Shown here: positions 13,001 through 24,297 of the stretch, piece after piece
How the letters are laid out: each line of letters begins with the position of its first letter
Numbering within the stretch: the first letter of the stretch is position 1
NCBI GenBank assembly: GCA_003117195.1
Contig: BDSI01000027.1
Coordinates: forward strand, 496,001-560,000
Reading direction: 5' to 3'
DNA: 64,000 nucleotides
DNA from: Eudorina sp. 2006-703-Eu-15
Taxonomy: Eukaryota; Chlorophyta; Chlorophyceae; Chlamydomonadales; Volvocaceae
Position numbers and translations under genes: made by a program
Notes under the pieces: model-generated
Seen by the model: the letters and a program-made list of their open reading frames with translations, nothing else
Databases searched by the model: none
What the model was told of the DNA's origin: nothing

Positions 13001-14471
13001 GGACCTCGCGGACCGTCATGGTGTGCAGGATGACGTCCTGCGCACGGAAGAGGACGAGGACGAGGAAGGGGAAGAGGAAGAGGGGGCAGGCCGGGAGGGA
13101 ACCGCTCCAATGACGCGCACACGTGGGGCGGTGGCGATGGTGGCGGTGGTGGTGTGGCAGACAGAGTCCGTCCCGTGCTGTTGTACCCATTGCTTATCGA
13201 CCCGACTATTCTTTGCCTTGGCCTGTCGGAACCCACTTGGACGCAGCACCCAGGCCCACCACCTTGAATCGCAACCCCCCCTGTCCCCCGCAGGTCGGTG
13301 ACGTATCGGTTCTTCCGGGATGGCTCGGGTCCTTGGCGCTTGTTGCTTGCTGGTTGCATTCGGCGGCAGCGCGGCAGCGCCGCCGGGCATCGTAGAAAGG
13401 TCGCATGTTCCACTGCTATGCAGGTACCTCGTCATGTAAGTGCACCGAGTATTTCTGAGCGTGCCCGGGATCGTTCCTGGGTTTCGATTTTCTTATACGG
13501 TAAAGCCCGGACCTCCCCCCCCCTCCGCCTCGCCGCCCGGCCGCTCACCTCCTGGTGGACGAACCCGCTGATTCGCCTCATGCGGTCCCCCGACATGGGC
13601 ACCCCGTTGACGCTGATGCAGCCCGACACGTGCGCGTGGGCCAGGCCGAAGCCCGCCTGACACAGCCGGGTGGGGCGCCAAGCAGGGGCCACAGGAGTGT
13701 GTGGGCACGTACGTAGTCCGGCGTGTGGCATGCTGTAGTGCAGGCAGATACATGCGATGAAGCTGCATGCGGCATTTTTCTGGACGGACGGTCTGCATGC
13801 GGATTTGGAACTGCTGCGACTGCTACGGTAGGCCCCGGGCGGATGGGCTGGTTGCACGCGAGCGGCTTGTGAACGAGCTGCGTACAGCCTACAGCCTACA
13901 GCCTACAGGACAACGACCTGCAGTCAACTGACCAGCACGTTGAGGAGGGTGGTCTTGCCGGCACCGGAAGCTCCCATCACAGCGGTTAGCCTCGCCGGTT
14001 GGAGAACACCGATGACATCCTTGAGGATATCCCGCTTCTTAACGCTGCCCTTCCCCTCCTTCACCTGCCGTAGATGCGGACGCCAACACGTGGCTGATGC
14101 CACGTGTACAGTTAAAGCGGAATACAGATTGTGCCTCTGAGCTCTCATGCGGCGTTGGAGCAGAGTCGTCGATAGCGTGTCAGGATGCGCCACACGTTAT
14201 GTTCACCCTAACACACTGCAACATCTACATGCAAGCACACGGACCCCACGCAGATGCCATGGTAGGCTGATAAAGTGAGCCCATCTTGAGCAATTCAGAT
14301 TTGGACTATCCAAACAAGTTTGGGGTGACCGCCGGCTTCAAAAACGTTTCTACGCCACGACAGGTCTGTCCACCACGTAAGCCATACCTCAATTGTATAC
14401 GTGAGCTGTTGAAACGCAATTTGCAGACGCGGCCCTGGAAGTGGCGGTTCAGCCACATTCTCAACATCCAT
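7007..14471 (-). CDS. ABCG-family half-transporter
   Basis: Sixteen exons join in frame to 689 aa: 14471-14388, 14064-13933, 13656-13549, 13037-12959, 12769-12668, 12374-12268, 11849-11784, 11244-11188, 10888-10696, 10396-9990, 9541-9342, 8760-8643, 8329-8263, 7764-7691, 7469-7380, 7192-7007. The order is nucleotide-binding domain then membrane domain, as in the ABCG (white-brown) subfamily. Visible motifs: Walker [10 protein letters not shown] (exon 2), Q-loop GFVHQE (exon 3), signature ISGGEKRR (exons 5-6), Walker B and D-loop [12 protein letters not shown] (exon 6), H-loop CTIHQ (exon 7). Exons 10-16 carry the hydrophobic segments; the last helix is in exon 16. A Ser/Ala-rich linker of about 60 residues in exons 9-10 is longer than usual. 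Half-transporters must dimerise; family members export lipids, sterols or hormones, and the substrate cannot be told here. An in-frame ATG at 14489 could add six residues. Confidence 0.95.
8369..8392. repeat. (GGAC)6 microsatellite in an ABCG intron
   Basis: Six tandem GGAC units in the intron between coding exons 12 and 13 of the ABCG gene. Confidence 0.9.
9937..9958 (-). repeat. Dispersed 22-base repeat, copy in an ABCG intron
   Basis: The reverse complement of these 22 bases is identical to 16965-16986. This copy sits in the intron between ABCG exons 10 and 11, just outside exon 10. The flanks do not match, so this looks like the conserved core of a short dispersed element. Confidence 0.8.
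13883..13909. repeat. Short 7-base tandem repeat in an ABCG intron
   Basis: Three and a half direct copies of a 7-base unit (TACAGCC), about 25 bases inside the intron that follows ABCG exon 2 on the minus strand. Confidence 0.8.
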
Positions 14472-16227
14472 GGCCCAAGGTTCCAGCAATGCAGGGCCTG
14501 CTGCTTTTTGAGCTTTGGTATTCAGAATAAACCTAATAAATCATGCAAAATCTCACTCAGGACGATGGACTATTTTTGATTCGTCAAGCCAGCGGGTGTC
14601 GTCATCCAGTACGGTACGGTTCATCAACGACTTCTTGTGCCGTTGAAAAGAGTTGAGAAGGCCGGCGACTGACAAATTACGGGGATCTTGTCATCTTGCT
14701 TTCTTATTGCAGTGAAAGGCGACGAAACTGGAACGCCGTCCGGGTATCGCATATCGCAGAGGCCTATGACCTATCCAGGGCGGGCCTATCCTAGCTTTGT
14801 CCGTGCGCGTCTTCATGTCCAATACAACCATCCCAGCAACGGTGTAATCAAACCATAAAATCTATAATTGACCAATACTTTTTAATTGGAGGTTGGTGCA
14901 AGTATACAGAGGAAAGCCTCGACGGGCCCTTTACACGGGCACGGAAATAGAGTTGGGCCACTGACCCGCTTGATAAATATTGAATGAAGCATTTTTCCTT
15001 CGATCCTGAAAATTATGATTTGCTAGGCAAAACGCTTGAAAGCTACCTGTACGAAAGCGCAGGAACGGGCCGGACGAGCCGCAAGGGCCTTGAAAGTGCG
15101 TTGAGCAGTGCATGGTCGTTGATATTGCGGCATGGCCCTAACTCATTGCAACATGTATTGATGGTGCAGTACGTGAGGAAGCCGCCGCCGACAAGTCATG
15201 GATGGGATCGCCGTTCCGAAGGCCTTTCCTAAGGTTGTCACCCACCGGTGCGAGGTGATGCAGGATCGCTCTATCTCATGACCTGGCCATGGAATCTGCA
15301 AGCTTCCTTTGCGCAGCATGCTGGACAGAGGTTGAAATATTTGGCGCATGAGCAACCAGCGTTCGCACGCTTATGAGCCGCTTAAGGTCTGACGTGGACC
15401 CGTGTGGGGTCGTGGCCTCCGTTCCTGCGGCTGGTGGACGTCTGCCTGGCGCTCCCCGGGGCAATCCGGCGCCAACGGTCGTGGCTTGGGCTTGGGCTTG
15501 GGCTTATTTTCGCGCTGGCCTTCGAGTCTTGTTACCCGGAGGCGGAGGGGGCAGGGCTGTCTACAGCTGCCACTGCGTCATGGCGCCCTATGGGTTGATT
15601 AAGGTATAGGGGATATGGGGACGGCTTTAGCTGTCGCCAATGACCCGCGGGTTCCACTGTAACATCATTAATAACAATGGGGACTTATAACTGGTATGTT
15701 GCCACTGTCGCTTTCCCGGGGGTCGCTGGTTACTTCCCTTGGGCGGTTGGGGATTCATGTCGGCTTATGCGTGGAGAGCGGCCTGCTGATGCAGCGGCCA
15801 TAGCAGTTGTCAGGAGAGGGGCCGGTGCCCTTGCTGGCCTGGTCTTACGCCCCGGGGTTGTTCGACGCCATTCCGCTGTCGCAGTGTAGCAACGGCGCGC
15901 AGGCAAAAGGAGTACCGACAGCGTGACGTTGTTTGCTCTCTTAAGGACTGTCTTACAAGCGACAACGCTGGGGTGGTCTTCAACTTCCCTTCAGTTGGGC
16001 CGGTGCGTGGTGCTCGGCCGCTGTGGCCCGATGACCCTGCTGCCTGTACTGTGTGTGTCTGTGTGTTACATGGTTGGGGGTGCATATCCCCGTATCTTTG
16101 TAACTACCCATACGAGCCGTAGGCCCGTGGGCACGCAAAGAACGCCTAAAAGCACGCGCATGGCGCTGCACAAGCAGGGAAAGGAAATTGCTACCGTCGA
16201 AAGGCGATTGAGTTGCAATGGGCCCAC

Positions 16228-16244
16228 ATGAATGAATGAATGAA
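16228..16244. repeat. (ATGA)4 microsatellite
   Basis: Four tandem ATGA units in non-coding DNA. Confidence 0.85.
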
Positions 16245-16280
16245 CGTTACAGCGAGCCCACATGCGCTCCAAGGGTGGTA

Positions 16281-16338
16281 TTGGCCCATAGGACATTGGA
16301 TCCCCTGTATTTGCCCGTAGCACATTGGACCCCCTCTT
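16281..16338. repeat. Two-copy 30-base imperfect direct repeat
   Basis: Two adjacent units starting at 16281 and 16311 share the pattern TTGxCCC, then ACATTGGA, then CCCCT with a few differences. A small local duplication in intergenic DNA. Confidence 0.7.
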
Positions 16339-16964
16339 CGCTTTGGGTGATGCGGGGCTGCCTCGCTGCTCTGTCGTCGGGGTCTAGAGTGTGCAGAACA
16401 GGTGGTAGTTCAGTGATGGGGTTGCCTGCGAGACCGACTGTCCCCGACAACCTTCGTTCCCTGCCGTTTTCCGCCTTGAAGTGCCGGTCCCTCCCGAGTG
16501 GGCTTTCACCCGACGGGTGCATGCTCAGTGAAGGCACCAACCTCCACCAATTCGTGTCTTCGGTACAGATGTGCAGGGCTCGGCGCGTGGGTCGACTGTG
16601 ACCTGCTTTACTCGTCAACACAAGGAAACGAGCTTCGCCCACGCCTTCCAAGGTTCACGTCACACCCAACCTGGAGGGATCCAGGGCTAGTGTGCAAGCG
16701 GTGCGCCTGTGTCGCCTGGGTCGGATCGTGCTGCCACACAACCAACACGTTCACTGGCCCACTGCAACCACTAGTGCAAATACCAATGCTCCGGCTGTCT
16801 CTTGAGCGGTACACTCTTGAACGGTGCACCTAGTTGGTTGAAACAACGGGTTGCCGCAAGCCCAGGCCGCAAAGGACGTGGGCCGGCGGTCACTGCGGTG
16901 GCGCGTTCCCTCGAGCACTGCGAAGCTCTGGGTCTCACACGCCAAGGGTGGGCAGCATGTGGGA

Positions 16965-16986
16965 TATGGATTGGGGAACCGATACG
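16965..16986 (+). repeat. Dispersed 22-base repeat, intergenic copy
   Basis: Identical to the reverse complement of 9937-9958. No coding context. Confidence 0.8.
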
Positions 16987-17879
16987 GGGCACAGGAGTCA
17001 ATACGCGACCCAAGTTACTTACCGTACATACCTGAATTGTGCGCTCACTGTTACCTCGGGCGACCGCGTCGCCGCCGGACCCATCCCGGACCAACCAACA
17101 CGCGACAGCACGAGGACGGACCACACCCCAGACAGCACAAATTATCGAGAACGTAGTACTCACCTGCGCAAATGGGACGAAACGCGGACGGACGGCGAGG
17201 CGAACGGAAGATGTGAGTTGCAACAAAGGGCGGACAGACGGCAGGCAAAGGCAAAGGTTAAATTAAAGAGAAAAAAGAAAACCCGGCGGCGACGCGGCGA
17301 AAGAGGGTGGGTCCAGGAAACGGTAGACGGAAATAGCAATGCAAGAATGTACGGGCGTACGGGTGTACGGAAGGGCGACATCGCAGACGGGGGTAGGGTT
17401 GGCAGGCACAGAAACAGGAGTTCCGCAATCAGGGAGCAATCGGTGACCGCGGGGGTGACGCAAGAGGGCCGGGTGGCGGACCGGGGTGATCGGCTCCCCA
17501 CCAGCCCGGCCGGGCGCGCGCGGCCTCACGCATGAGAGGCCGTGGGCGCAGGGGGTTGCGATCGGGGGTGCGTGCGCGTGTGTGGTACGGCGGGTGGCGT
17601 GCGGGCGGTGGGGCGGCTGGGCGTAGGGCGGTGACGGGGAGGGGTGGTGAGGGGCGGGAGGAGGGGCGGCGCGAGGGGGCGAGGGTGTCGCCACGGGTGG
17701 GTGTGGGGGAGGCGATGGAGTGGCATGCGGGGCTCAACCGAGGATTTATAGGAAAGCAGAGAGACGACGGAGAGCAACACCGCCGGAGTTGCCCGGACGG
17801 CGACCTCTGTATCATAGCCCGCAGCCGTGGTAGGGGTGCGGTGATGAAGGGGAGGGGAGGTGTTTAGCCGGTGAGTCGG

Positions 17880-18191
17880 TCAGGCGGGGCGAAGGTGTTG
17901 ACGGACGACGCGGAGCAGGTCGGGGTGGGTCGTGCGCCGGGCATAGTAGAAGGACTGTGGGGCGGCGCGGATGAGGGCGTCAAACTTGGCGAGGAGCTGG
18001 CGGCGTGGGTAGCCCTGCGCTTCGAGCGAGAGGACGAGGTTGGCGATCTCGGAGCAGAAGTTGTCAACATCGGTGACGACACGGCGGAGGCGGTGGAACT
18101 GGCCCGTGAAGATGTTGCGCTTGCAGGCCTCGTTGACGTTGGAGTCGCGGCCGACGAAGCGGGAGAGGCGGACGCCAGCGAAGGCGGGCTG
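17880..18191 (-). mobile_element. Retroelement-like fragment, end of a reverse transcriptase
   Basis: The last 103 codons of a minus-strand frame ending in TGA at 17880-17882 look unlike the surrounding DNA. Key stretches are NEACKRNIFTGQFHRLRR, then a DNF with hydrophobic spacing, then LEAQGYPRRQLLAKF. The pattern of a short Gly-Gln/Arg-rich helix, about 25 residues, then RGYP-like and a leucine helix resembles what follows the palm domain in several algal and Penelope- or LINE-like reverse transcriptases. No catalytic palm motif (YxDD/FADD) is visible nearby, so this would be a truncated remnant. The assignment rests on pattern memory; it could also be an unrelated conserved exon. Confidence 0.42.
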
Positions 18192-19064
18192 TTCACGTTT
18201 GTCAGCAGCATGTGGGAAACGGGCATAAAGTTCGACCGAGAACGGTGCGTCGAAAGCTATCATGCTGCCAGTTGCACCCAGCTTAACCTCCACATGCGAC
18301 TGCAAAGCACGGCAAGCAACAGTCCCTGTCCCCATAGGGCGTGCTAGGGCAACGCATTGCAGCGGGGTAGTGCTTTCCGCTGTTGCACCATTACTTTCTG
18401 TGAGGTGTATGCTGTGCATGGCCGTCCAGTGCGTCATACTTGCTTTTACCCTGCTGGAGCCTCGCGTCCGTGCACACTTCTGAACTGGATCGCTCAGTTG
18501 GGTGCGTACGGTAATAACCGTCATGTGCCTTACAAGTACGGGTCCACCTTGTAACGGTTACATTACAAAAGGCACGCCTGATGCAAACGCATGCGACGAG
18601 AACTCGATCGTCCCCGGCGTCTAGGTGATGTGCCCACGTCGGAAAAGTATGCATGGAAGGTTCAGGGGTCGTTACCGGCATAACTCCGCCATCACTCATC
18701 AGGCCCAGCTGTCGTCATTCAGCAAATCATGCGGAAGAGCCCAGATCTGAAAATTAGGAACCCATCAAGAAGAAGGCACTCAAAGCAGCATGATGTTTGA
18801 CCATGGTTTCCGTAGTTTCCACCATAAGTGCACCGTGGAAGAGCTATGGGCAACACAATAAGTCAAGTGTCGGGTGCAAGGGCAGAATTTATTACACTTT
18901 CTGTGCACGTCAAGTGTGTGCCTCGAGCATGTCTCATAGAGTTTCAGAAGCAGTTGCGCCGTACGGACAGTTGCGTTCCTAAGGTCGCTTCATTCAATAC
19001 ATGTTGGTCACAGTATCTTGTTTGGTAATTCACAGGTTCTCACTAAGCTTGATTTTACGCGACA
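18192..19064. other. Region upstream of the UDP-xylose synthase gene
   Basis: No convincing coding exon. The last few hundred bases before 19065 should contain the promoter and 5' UTR of the plus-strand gene. I see no clear TATA box. Confidence 0.5.
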
Positions 19065-20900
19065 ATGGCACAAAACGGCAGTACCCTTATCAAGACGAAG
19101 CCACGCTGCGAGCGGAATCGCGTCCTGGTGACTGGCGGTGCTGGCTTTGTTGGTAGCCATTTGTGCGAATACCTGGTTGAGAGAGGAGACCATGTACGTT
19201 GTTGTTCGCCGAACCGATCGGGCGATCTCTGTACGCTCACAATCCTTTTGCATTCACGAACTCAGGTGATCTGCCTGGACAACTTCTTCACCGGTAGCAA
19301 GGAGAACATTGCCCATCTTCTGGACAAGCCGAACTTTGAGGTGATACGACATGACGTTGTGGAGCCAATCCTGCTGGAGGTCGATCAAATCTTCCACTGC
19401 GCCTGCCCAGCTTCCCCGATTCACTACAAGTGAGGAAGCTCGAATGCTACTGGGAGAGTGTACGCGACGGCTGTGCTGTTGCACGTTGTGTTGTTATACT
19501 TTTCGCCAGATACCAGCCTAGTTTCGCTGCGCAACTTAGCCACATGCTTGCAGCCGAAGTTTTGGACGGACGCGATATGGCGTCGTCCGCGCTTCTTGAA
19601 TGCGATGCGTCCACCACGGGATTTATTAGGCTTCTGACGCACCACGTCGGTAATCCGCCCCACTGTTTGCCAGCAACAGGCGTTGTGTTCCCCCCTTTCC
19701 CCGGGATTTTCCTTGCATGCTGTCTTGCTTTAGCCAGGAGCAGGCGTTGTCTCCCCCCTGCTCCCCCCCGACGGGTCTTGCATTGTTGACTTGCTTTCGG
19801 GAACAACAAATGTATGGACGTGCATCGGCCTCGTGCATGGTTGAATTTTATGTGGACGTCATGGCGGTCCTCCTTTTCTGTCTGAAGGTACAACCCCATC
19901 AAGACGGCAAAGACTAGCTTCCTGGGCACGATGAACATGTTGGGTCTTGCCAAGCGCTGCAAGGCGCGGTTCTTGATCACCAGCACCAGCGAGGTGTACG
20001 GTGACCCGCTGGAGCACCCTCAGAAGGAGACGTACTGGGGCAATGTGAACCCCATTGGCGAGCGCTCGTGCTATGACGAGGGTAAGGGCATTCCTCGGAA
20101 ATTTCTAGGAGACGTACACGATGTGCCTGTCGCACTGACGCTCCTCGAAAAGCGGGACATGTTCGTATTACTGGTGCTACGCTGACGGATCACCTCTTGA
20201 TGCCTTGTAGGCAAGCGTGTGGCGGAGACGTTGTGCATGGATTACCACCGCGAGCATGATCTCCAGGTGAGCGATTACGTGTTTTCGTGTTGTCGTAACT
20301 GCTGATTCTGACTTTTTCAAATGGATCGCATCATTGTTCTCAGGTGCGCATCGTACGCATCTTCAACACTTACGGTCCACGTATGGCTCTGGACGACGGC
20401 CGTGTCGTCAGCAACTTCGTCAGCCAGGCGCTGACAGGCAAGCCGATCACCGTGTACGGTGATGGCCAGCAGACGCGCTCGTTCCAGTACGTCAGCGACC
20501 TCGTCCGCGGCCTTGTCGCAGTTATGGACGGGCCACACATCGGCCCCTTCAACGTTGGGAACCCGGTACGTCTTCAGCTGTAGTCCTTTTTCTTACGTAG
20601 GTTTGCTAGGCAGATGAGCGCCGAGCAAGCTTGCTTAGGGCCGGCATGGCTGAGAATTCCTCCTGACCTCGTCCACTGCAGGGCGAGTTTACCATGCTTG
20701 AGCTGGCGAACCTGGTCAAGGAGGTGGTTAACCCGGACGCTGTCATTGAGTTCCGGGAGAACACCGCGGACGACCCGACCCGCCGCCGCCCAGACATCAC
20801 CAAAGCGAAGGAGATGCTTGGGTGGCAGCCGGAGGTCCCACTTCGGGAAGGCTTGCTACGCATGGTGGATGACTTCAAGCGCCGCCTGGGCGTTGAGTAG
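19065..20900 (+). CDS. UXS: UDP-glucuronate decarboxylase (UDP-xylose synthase)
   Basis: Six exons join in frame to 327 aa: 19065-19193, 19266-19429, 19888-20081, 20211-20266, 20344-20565, 20682-20900. The enzyme converts UDP-glucuronate to UDP-xylose with bound NAD, supplying xylosyl donors for cell-wall and glycoprotein glycans. It is an extended short-chain dehydrogenase: NAD-binding GGAGFVGSH at about 24-32, [14 protein letters not shown] after the second strand, the HDVVEP and CPASP stretches typical of [12 protein letters not shown] with the catalytic serine region, and the YxxxK pair at Tyr160/Lys164. [26 protein letters not shown] and the C-terminal [10 protein letters not shown] are also family hallmarks. 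There is no N-terminal membrane anchor, so this is the soluble cytosolic type. The length matches cytosolic plant enzymes. Confidence 0.97.
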
Positions 20901-21236
20901 AGGGGATGGAGCAATGCGGGCATGTCTCGTGGTTTGAGGTTATTTGCGTGCAAGGACAGCATTGTTTTCGCATCACAGTCCCGTGCCATCTGCTAGATGG
21001 GCTGGCGTGGGCTTCTTGACCGCCGTGCAGGGTGCTGGTGTTTGCGATGGTGGTCCTGCATGACAAGGTGTCGTAAATGCTCCGATGGGTGACTAGAAAA
21101 TGAGTCGATATGTACGAGGGGTTGGATTGTCGCACACGATTGCGGCTTATAGGTAGTGGCGATCGCGATAGTAGCCGCCTGTTGAGAATGCGGCATGGAC
21201 TGCACCGTACGAACATGCAGCATTGCCAGCAAATGC

Positions 21237-21241
21237 TGTAA
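21237..21241 (+). terminator. TGTAA poly(A) signal of the UDP-xylose synthase gene
   Basis: TGTAA about 337 bases past the stop at 20900 and the first match downstream, a normal spacing for a green-algal 3' UTR. Confidence 0.65.
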
Positions 21242-21952
21242 CGCGATAGATGCACGCAATCAATTCACTTCCCATGCTCAACGGCGTCTGAAGCCAGCAA
21301 ATGAAACCCTAGTCTTCGGCACGTGACAAGTCTGCATCAAAGCACGGCCTGGAGAATGCAGTCCCTACCCCATCGATCTGACTGAGACGAGCTTTAGCGG
21401 ACGTTGCCGAATCACAAGCAGGGACAAGGTTATCTAGAACGAGGAGGCGGCTGCTCTCTTCGCACCTGCGCCGCAGAGGCTACCTCAAACTCAGGATCCG
21501 CACTTCTAGCCTTCAAACGGCTGCCTCCAACGGGAAGGGAAAACTCATGTGTGTTCTACGGCGATATCTCATTACGTTTGTCACGAATAATACTCTTAAC
21601 CCAGGAACACGAATCCACAGTGGCACCCCACTCCCAGGAGGCCGCACCATCCAGGAGTCCTCCAGACAGCCTGGGTCTGCATAATGAAGGAATGGACGTC
21701 AACCCGAAACAAATTACTCCGTAGAACTTGGCACGAGCATTGTTCGCTGGCCTACCTAAATACAGATCACCGCAGTTCTGTGCAGGCATGCGCGTTGATG
21801 CTACCGACCCTATGAAGTATGAACCCTCGCACGAACAATACATGATGAAATCTTAGTACGGGACTCATTGCATCCCCCACACCGTTTCAGATGTTGCACC
21901 ATCAAAGAATCCCGTCACATTCCCATCTGTTACATCCCATAACGCAGCAAAC
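21242..21952. other. Convergent spacer between the UXS and IQ-motif genes
   Basis: No coding signal recognised. It lies between the 3' ends of a plus-strand and a minus-strand gene. A minus-strand TGTAA at 21930-21934 is the candidate poly(A) signal of the IQ-motif gene. Confidence 0.5.
21930..21934 (-). terminator. Candidate TGTAA poly(A) signal of the IQ-motif gene
   Basis: TTACA on the plus strand. It is only about 20 bases past the stop codon at 21953. So close a signal suggests either a very short 3' UTR or that the true coding end lies further upstream. Confidence 0.4.
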
Positions 21953-24297
21953 CTATGTGCCCGATCCCCCGATGCCTCCCTGCGTGCGCCGCAAGCCAGT
22001 CGGCGGTCGCGCAGCGGCTAAGAAGGCGACATCAACGCTGTGCATTCCTGCAATAGCTTGCTGCCCTCCAGCTTCTGAGCCTAGCCTGCTGCTGCTAGAC
22101 CCGCGGCTTTCAGGTCGCACGCCAACGCCGTCGTGTGGTGGCCATGATGTCGTCGGCGATGGCGTCCGCGGCGTGCACGTGCCGTACCCCGCTCGCGCTA
22201 TGGCCAGGGCCTCCGTCGCGTCGCGGTGTTCACTGGCAACCATGATGGCGCGCTCGCTGACGTCGCAGCGGCGGTTGCGTTCGTTGGCGCTGACCTGCCG
22301 CACCCGCTCCATGTGGGTTACCACAGTGCGATGCTGCCGTGCGCCGTCGTCGTCTGCAATGTCATGTGCAAGGCGCGGTCGAAGCAGGTCACTGGTCACT
22401 GGTCGCCGCAGAATACAACGGGTCAGCTTGTTGCACCCCCGCTGACTGTCAAGACGGATTCCCTTCCCTCTACACCTGCTCTCTAATACTCTGTGCCCAA
22501 CCCAGGAGCAAATGCACGGTGCATCTTCCAATCGGCATCCCATGGCTGCAGATACTACAGCACCATCAGTCAGGCACCATGTGCAAGGCCCATCACCAAC
22601 ACCATCGTCGTGTGCGCACTCGGCCCCCGTCCCAGCATGCCGCTCACCCGCTCCGCCTCCGCTGCTCATGACACACTCCGGCGCCAGCCGGGTGTCCACA
22701 GCGCTGCGCAGCCGCAGCTGCTTAGCGAGCAGCGCCGCGCCATCCACACTACAGGAGCTGCTCAGCGGTCTCCCGCCGTGAGGCACCCGCAGCGGGCCCA
22801 GGTTCCACCGCGCGCGATACGCGAGGAGAGCCCGCAAGATGACCCGCGCCGCGCGCCGCCTCCGGAAGGCCTCAACACGGAGGTCGTGCAAGTGCCGCCG
22901 GGCGCGCCATGCGCGCACAGCACACTGTAGCGTGCCCGCCGCCACAAGTCGCGCGCGGTATTCTACCCTGTTTTGCCGGCAGCGCCAAGCGGCTTGCATG
23001 ATGCACGCTGCTGCGTGTTGCTCCGCCAGCTCGAGCCTTCGGAGCGCTGCCTGGCGCCTCCCGCAGTGACCCCGCCAGTGAGACTGGATACACAACGCAG
23101 CGCCATTCTGCACCCGCTGTAACCTGAGCGCCTCCGCGGCGGCGGCTTCCTTTGCCCGCCGCTCCAGCTCGGCCGCCTCCGCCACCTCCTTTGCCCGCCG
23201 CTCCCGCTCGGCCGCCTCCGCCGCCTCCTTTGCCCGCCGCTCCAGCTCGGCCGCCTCCGCCGCCTCCTTTGCCCGCCGCTCCCGCTCGGCCGCCACCGCC
23301 GCCTCCTTTGCCCGCCGCTCCCGCTCGGCCGCCTCCGCCGCCTCCTTTGCCCGCCGCTCCCCCTCGGCCGCCTCCGCCGCCTCCTTTGCCCGCCGCTCCC
23401 GCTCTGCAGCCTCCGCCACCTCCTTCGCTTTCTGCTCACGCTCTGCAGCCACCCGCTTCTGCTCTTCAAGCTCAGCCGTCTTGACGGCTGCATGCTCTGC
23501 TTGGCGCCCCTGCTCCAAGGAATTCACTGAAGAGGGCCCCGAAGTCGACGCACCGTGTCCCATGCCCCGTGGTATGCTGCCGTTGAGCAGCGTAATAATG
23601 TCGTCAACTTCCTCCAACGGCTGCTTCGATGAAGGTGCAGCTGGATAGGTTGGTTCCCTATAGGGTTATGTGGAGTGTCGGTGCGTACTTGTTTAAAGCG
23701 GCGCCAAACCGCGCAACAGGTTGCGCAACCCTTGACACATACCTGGACGCCTGTTCGGCATTCCCCCCGTCATCCGTGACGATGACTGGTGCACTGGAGT
23801 TCGGCGGCGGTGTTGAGGATGCTGCGCTGGACGACGCTGCTTGCTTCCCGGCAATAGCTGTCACTGGTGGCTTGTCCAAAAATGCAGGTCGCTTAGGCCC
23901 CGCATGCAAAATTCCTAGAATTTCCTTCAACTGAGCCTTCGCGTCACCTTTGCCCTTGAGCACATCCTGCACAATGGTTGACAGCCACGCGACATGTGTC
24001 CTGGACAGAGAACGGACGAAGTAACCTCGAAAAACAATCACAGTCCTTGAATGAAAAATGAGGTCGATGCTTTGAGTTCAGCAGAACCAAGACACTTACG
24101 CTGCTCAGCAGTTCGTTCAGCTTCTTGCAACGGGAGAGGACGTCTAAGTTGCTTGTCTCACGCGTGTGCTGAGCAAAGACTTCTTTTGCTTCAGCTCTTG
24201 TCTCCTCGGCAACCCATTTCTTTGCGGCGTCCACATTAGCACGGGACCCTCGCACGCCTACGTTGCTGCTGGGCTGGGTCCGCTGACCAGCTGACAT
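21953..24297 (-). CDS. Coiled-coil protein with IQ motifs, function unknown
   Basis: Proposed exons: 24297-24100 (66 codons from ATG), one ending at 23743, and a long last exon 23657-21953. The junction at 23743/23657 joins in frame (TCC AG | G). The first junction does not: the strong GTAAGT donor at 24099 leaves phase 0, and no acceptor I can find enters the frame of exon 2. The last exon carries about eight copies of a 13-residue repeat (ERRAKEAAEAAEx), a charged helix or coiled coil, followed by an IQ motif (IQSHWRGHCGRR) and two or three degenerate ones (IMQAAWRCRQNR, LQCAVRAWRARR). IQ motifs bind calmodulin or light chains, so a calcium-linked scaffold is plausible. The final 250 residues look weakly coding and the true stop may lie upstream. 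Gene reality is fairly sure; the model is provisional. Confidence 0.62.
23148..23430 (-). repeat. 39-base tandem repeat coding 13-residue units
   Basis: About seven to eight tandem 39-base units in the IQ-motif gene. Each encodes a variant of a Glu/Arg/Lys/Ala unit, and the near-identical DNA suggests recent expansion. Confidence 0.85.

Larger units (their letters stand above)
14472..17879. other. Gene-poor region upstream of the ABCG gene
   Basis: About 3.4 kb without a convincing gene. The part next to 14471 should contain the ABCG promoter and 5' UTR. GC content is mixed: 14500-14900 is AT-rich, 17500-17850 very G-rich on the plus strand. It holds an ATGA microsatellite, a 30-base direct repeat, one copy of the dispersed 22-base repeat, and the flank of a retroelement-like fragment. 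Confidence 0.5.
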
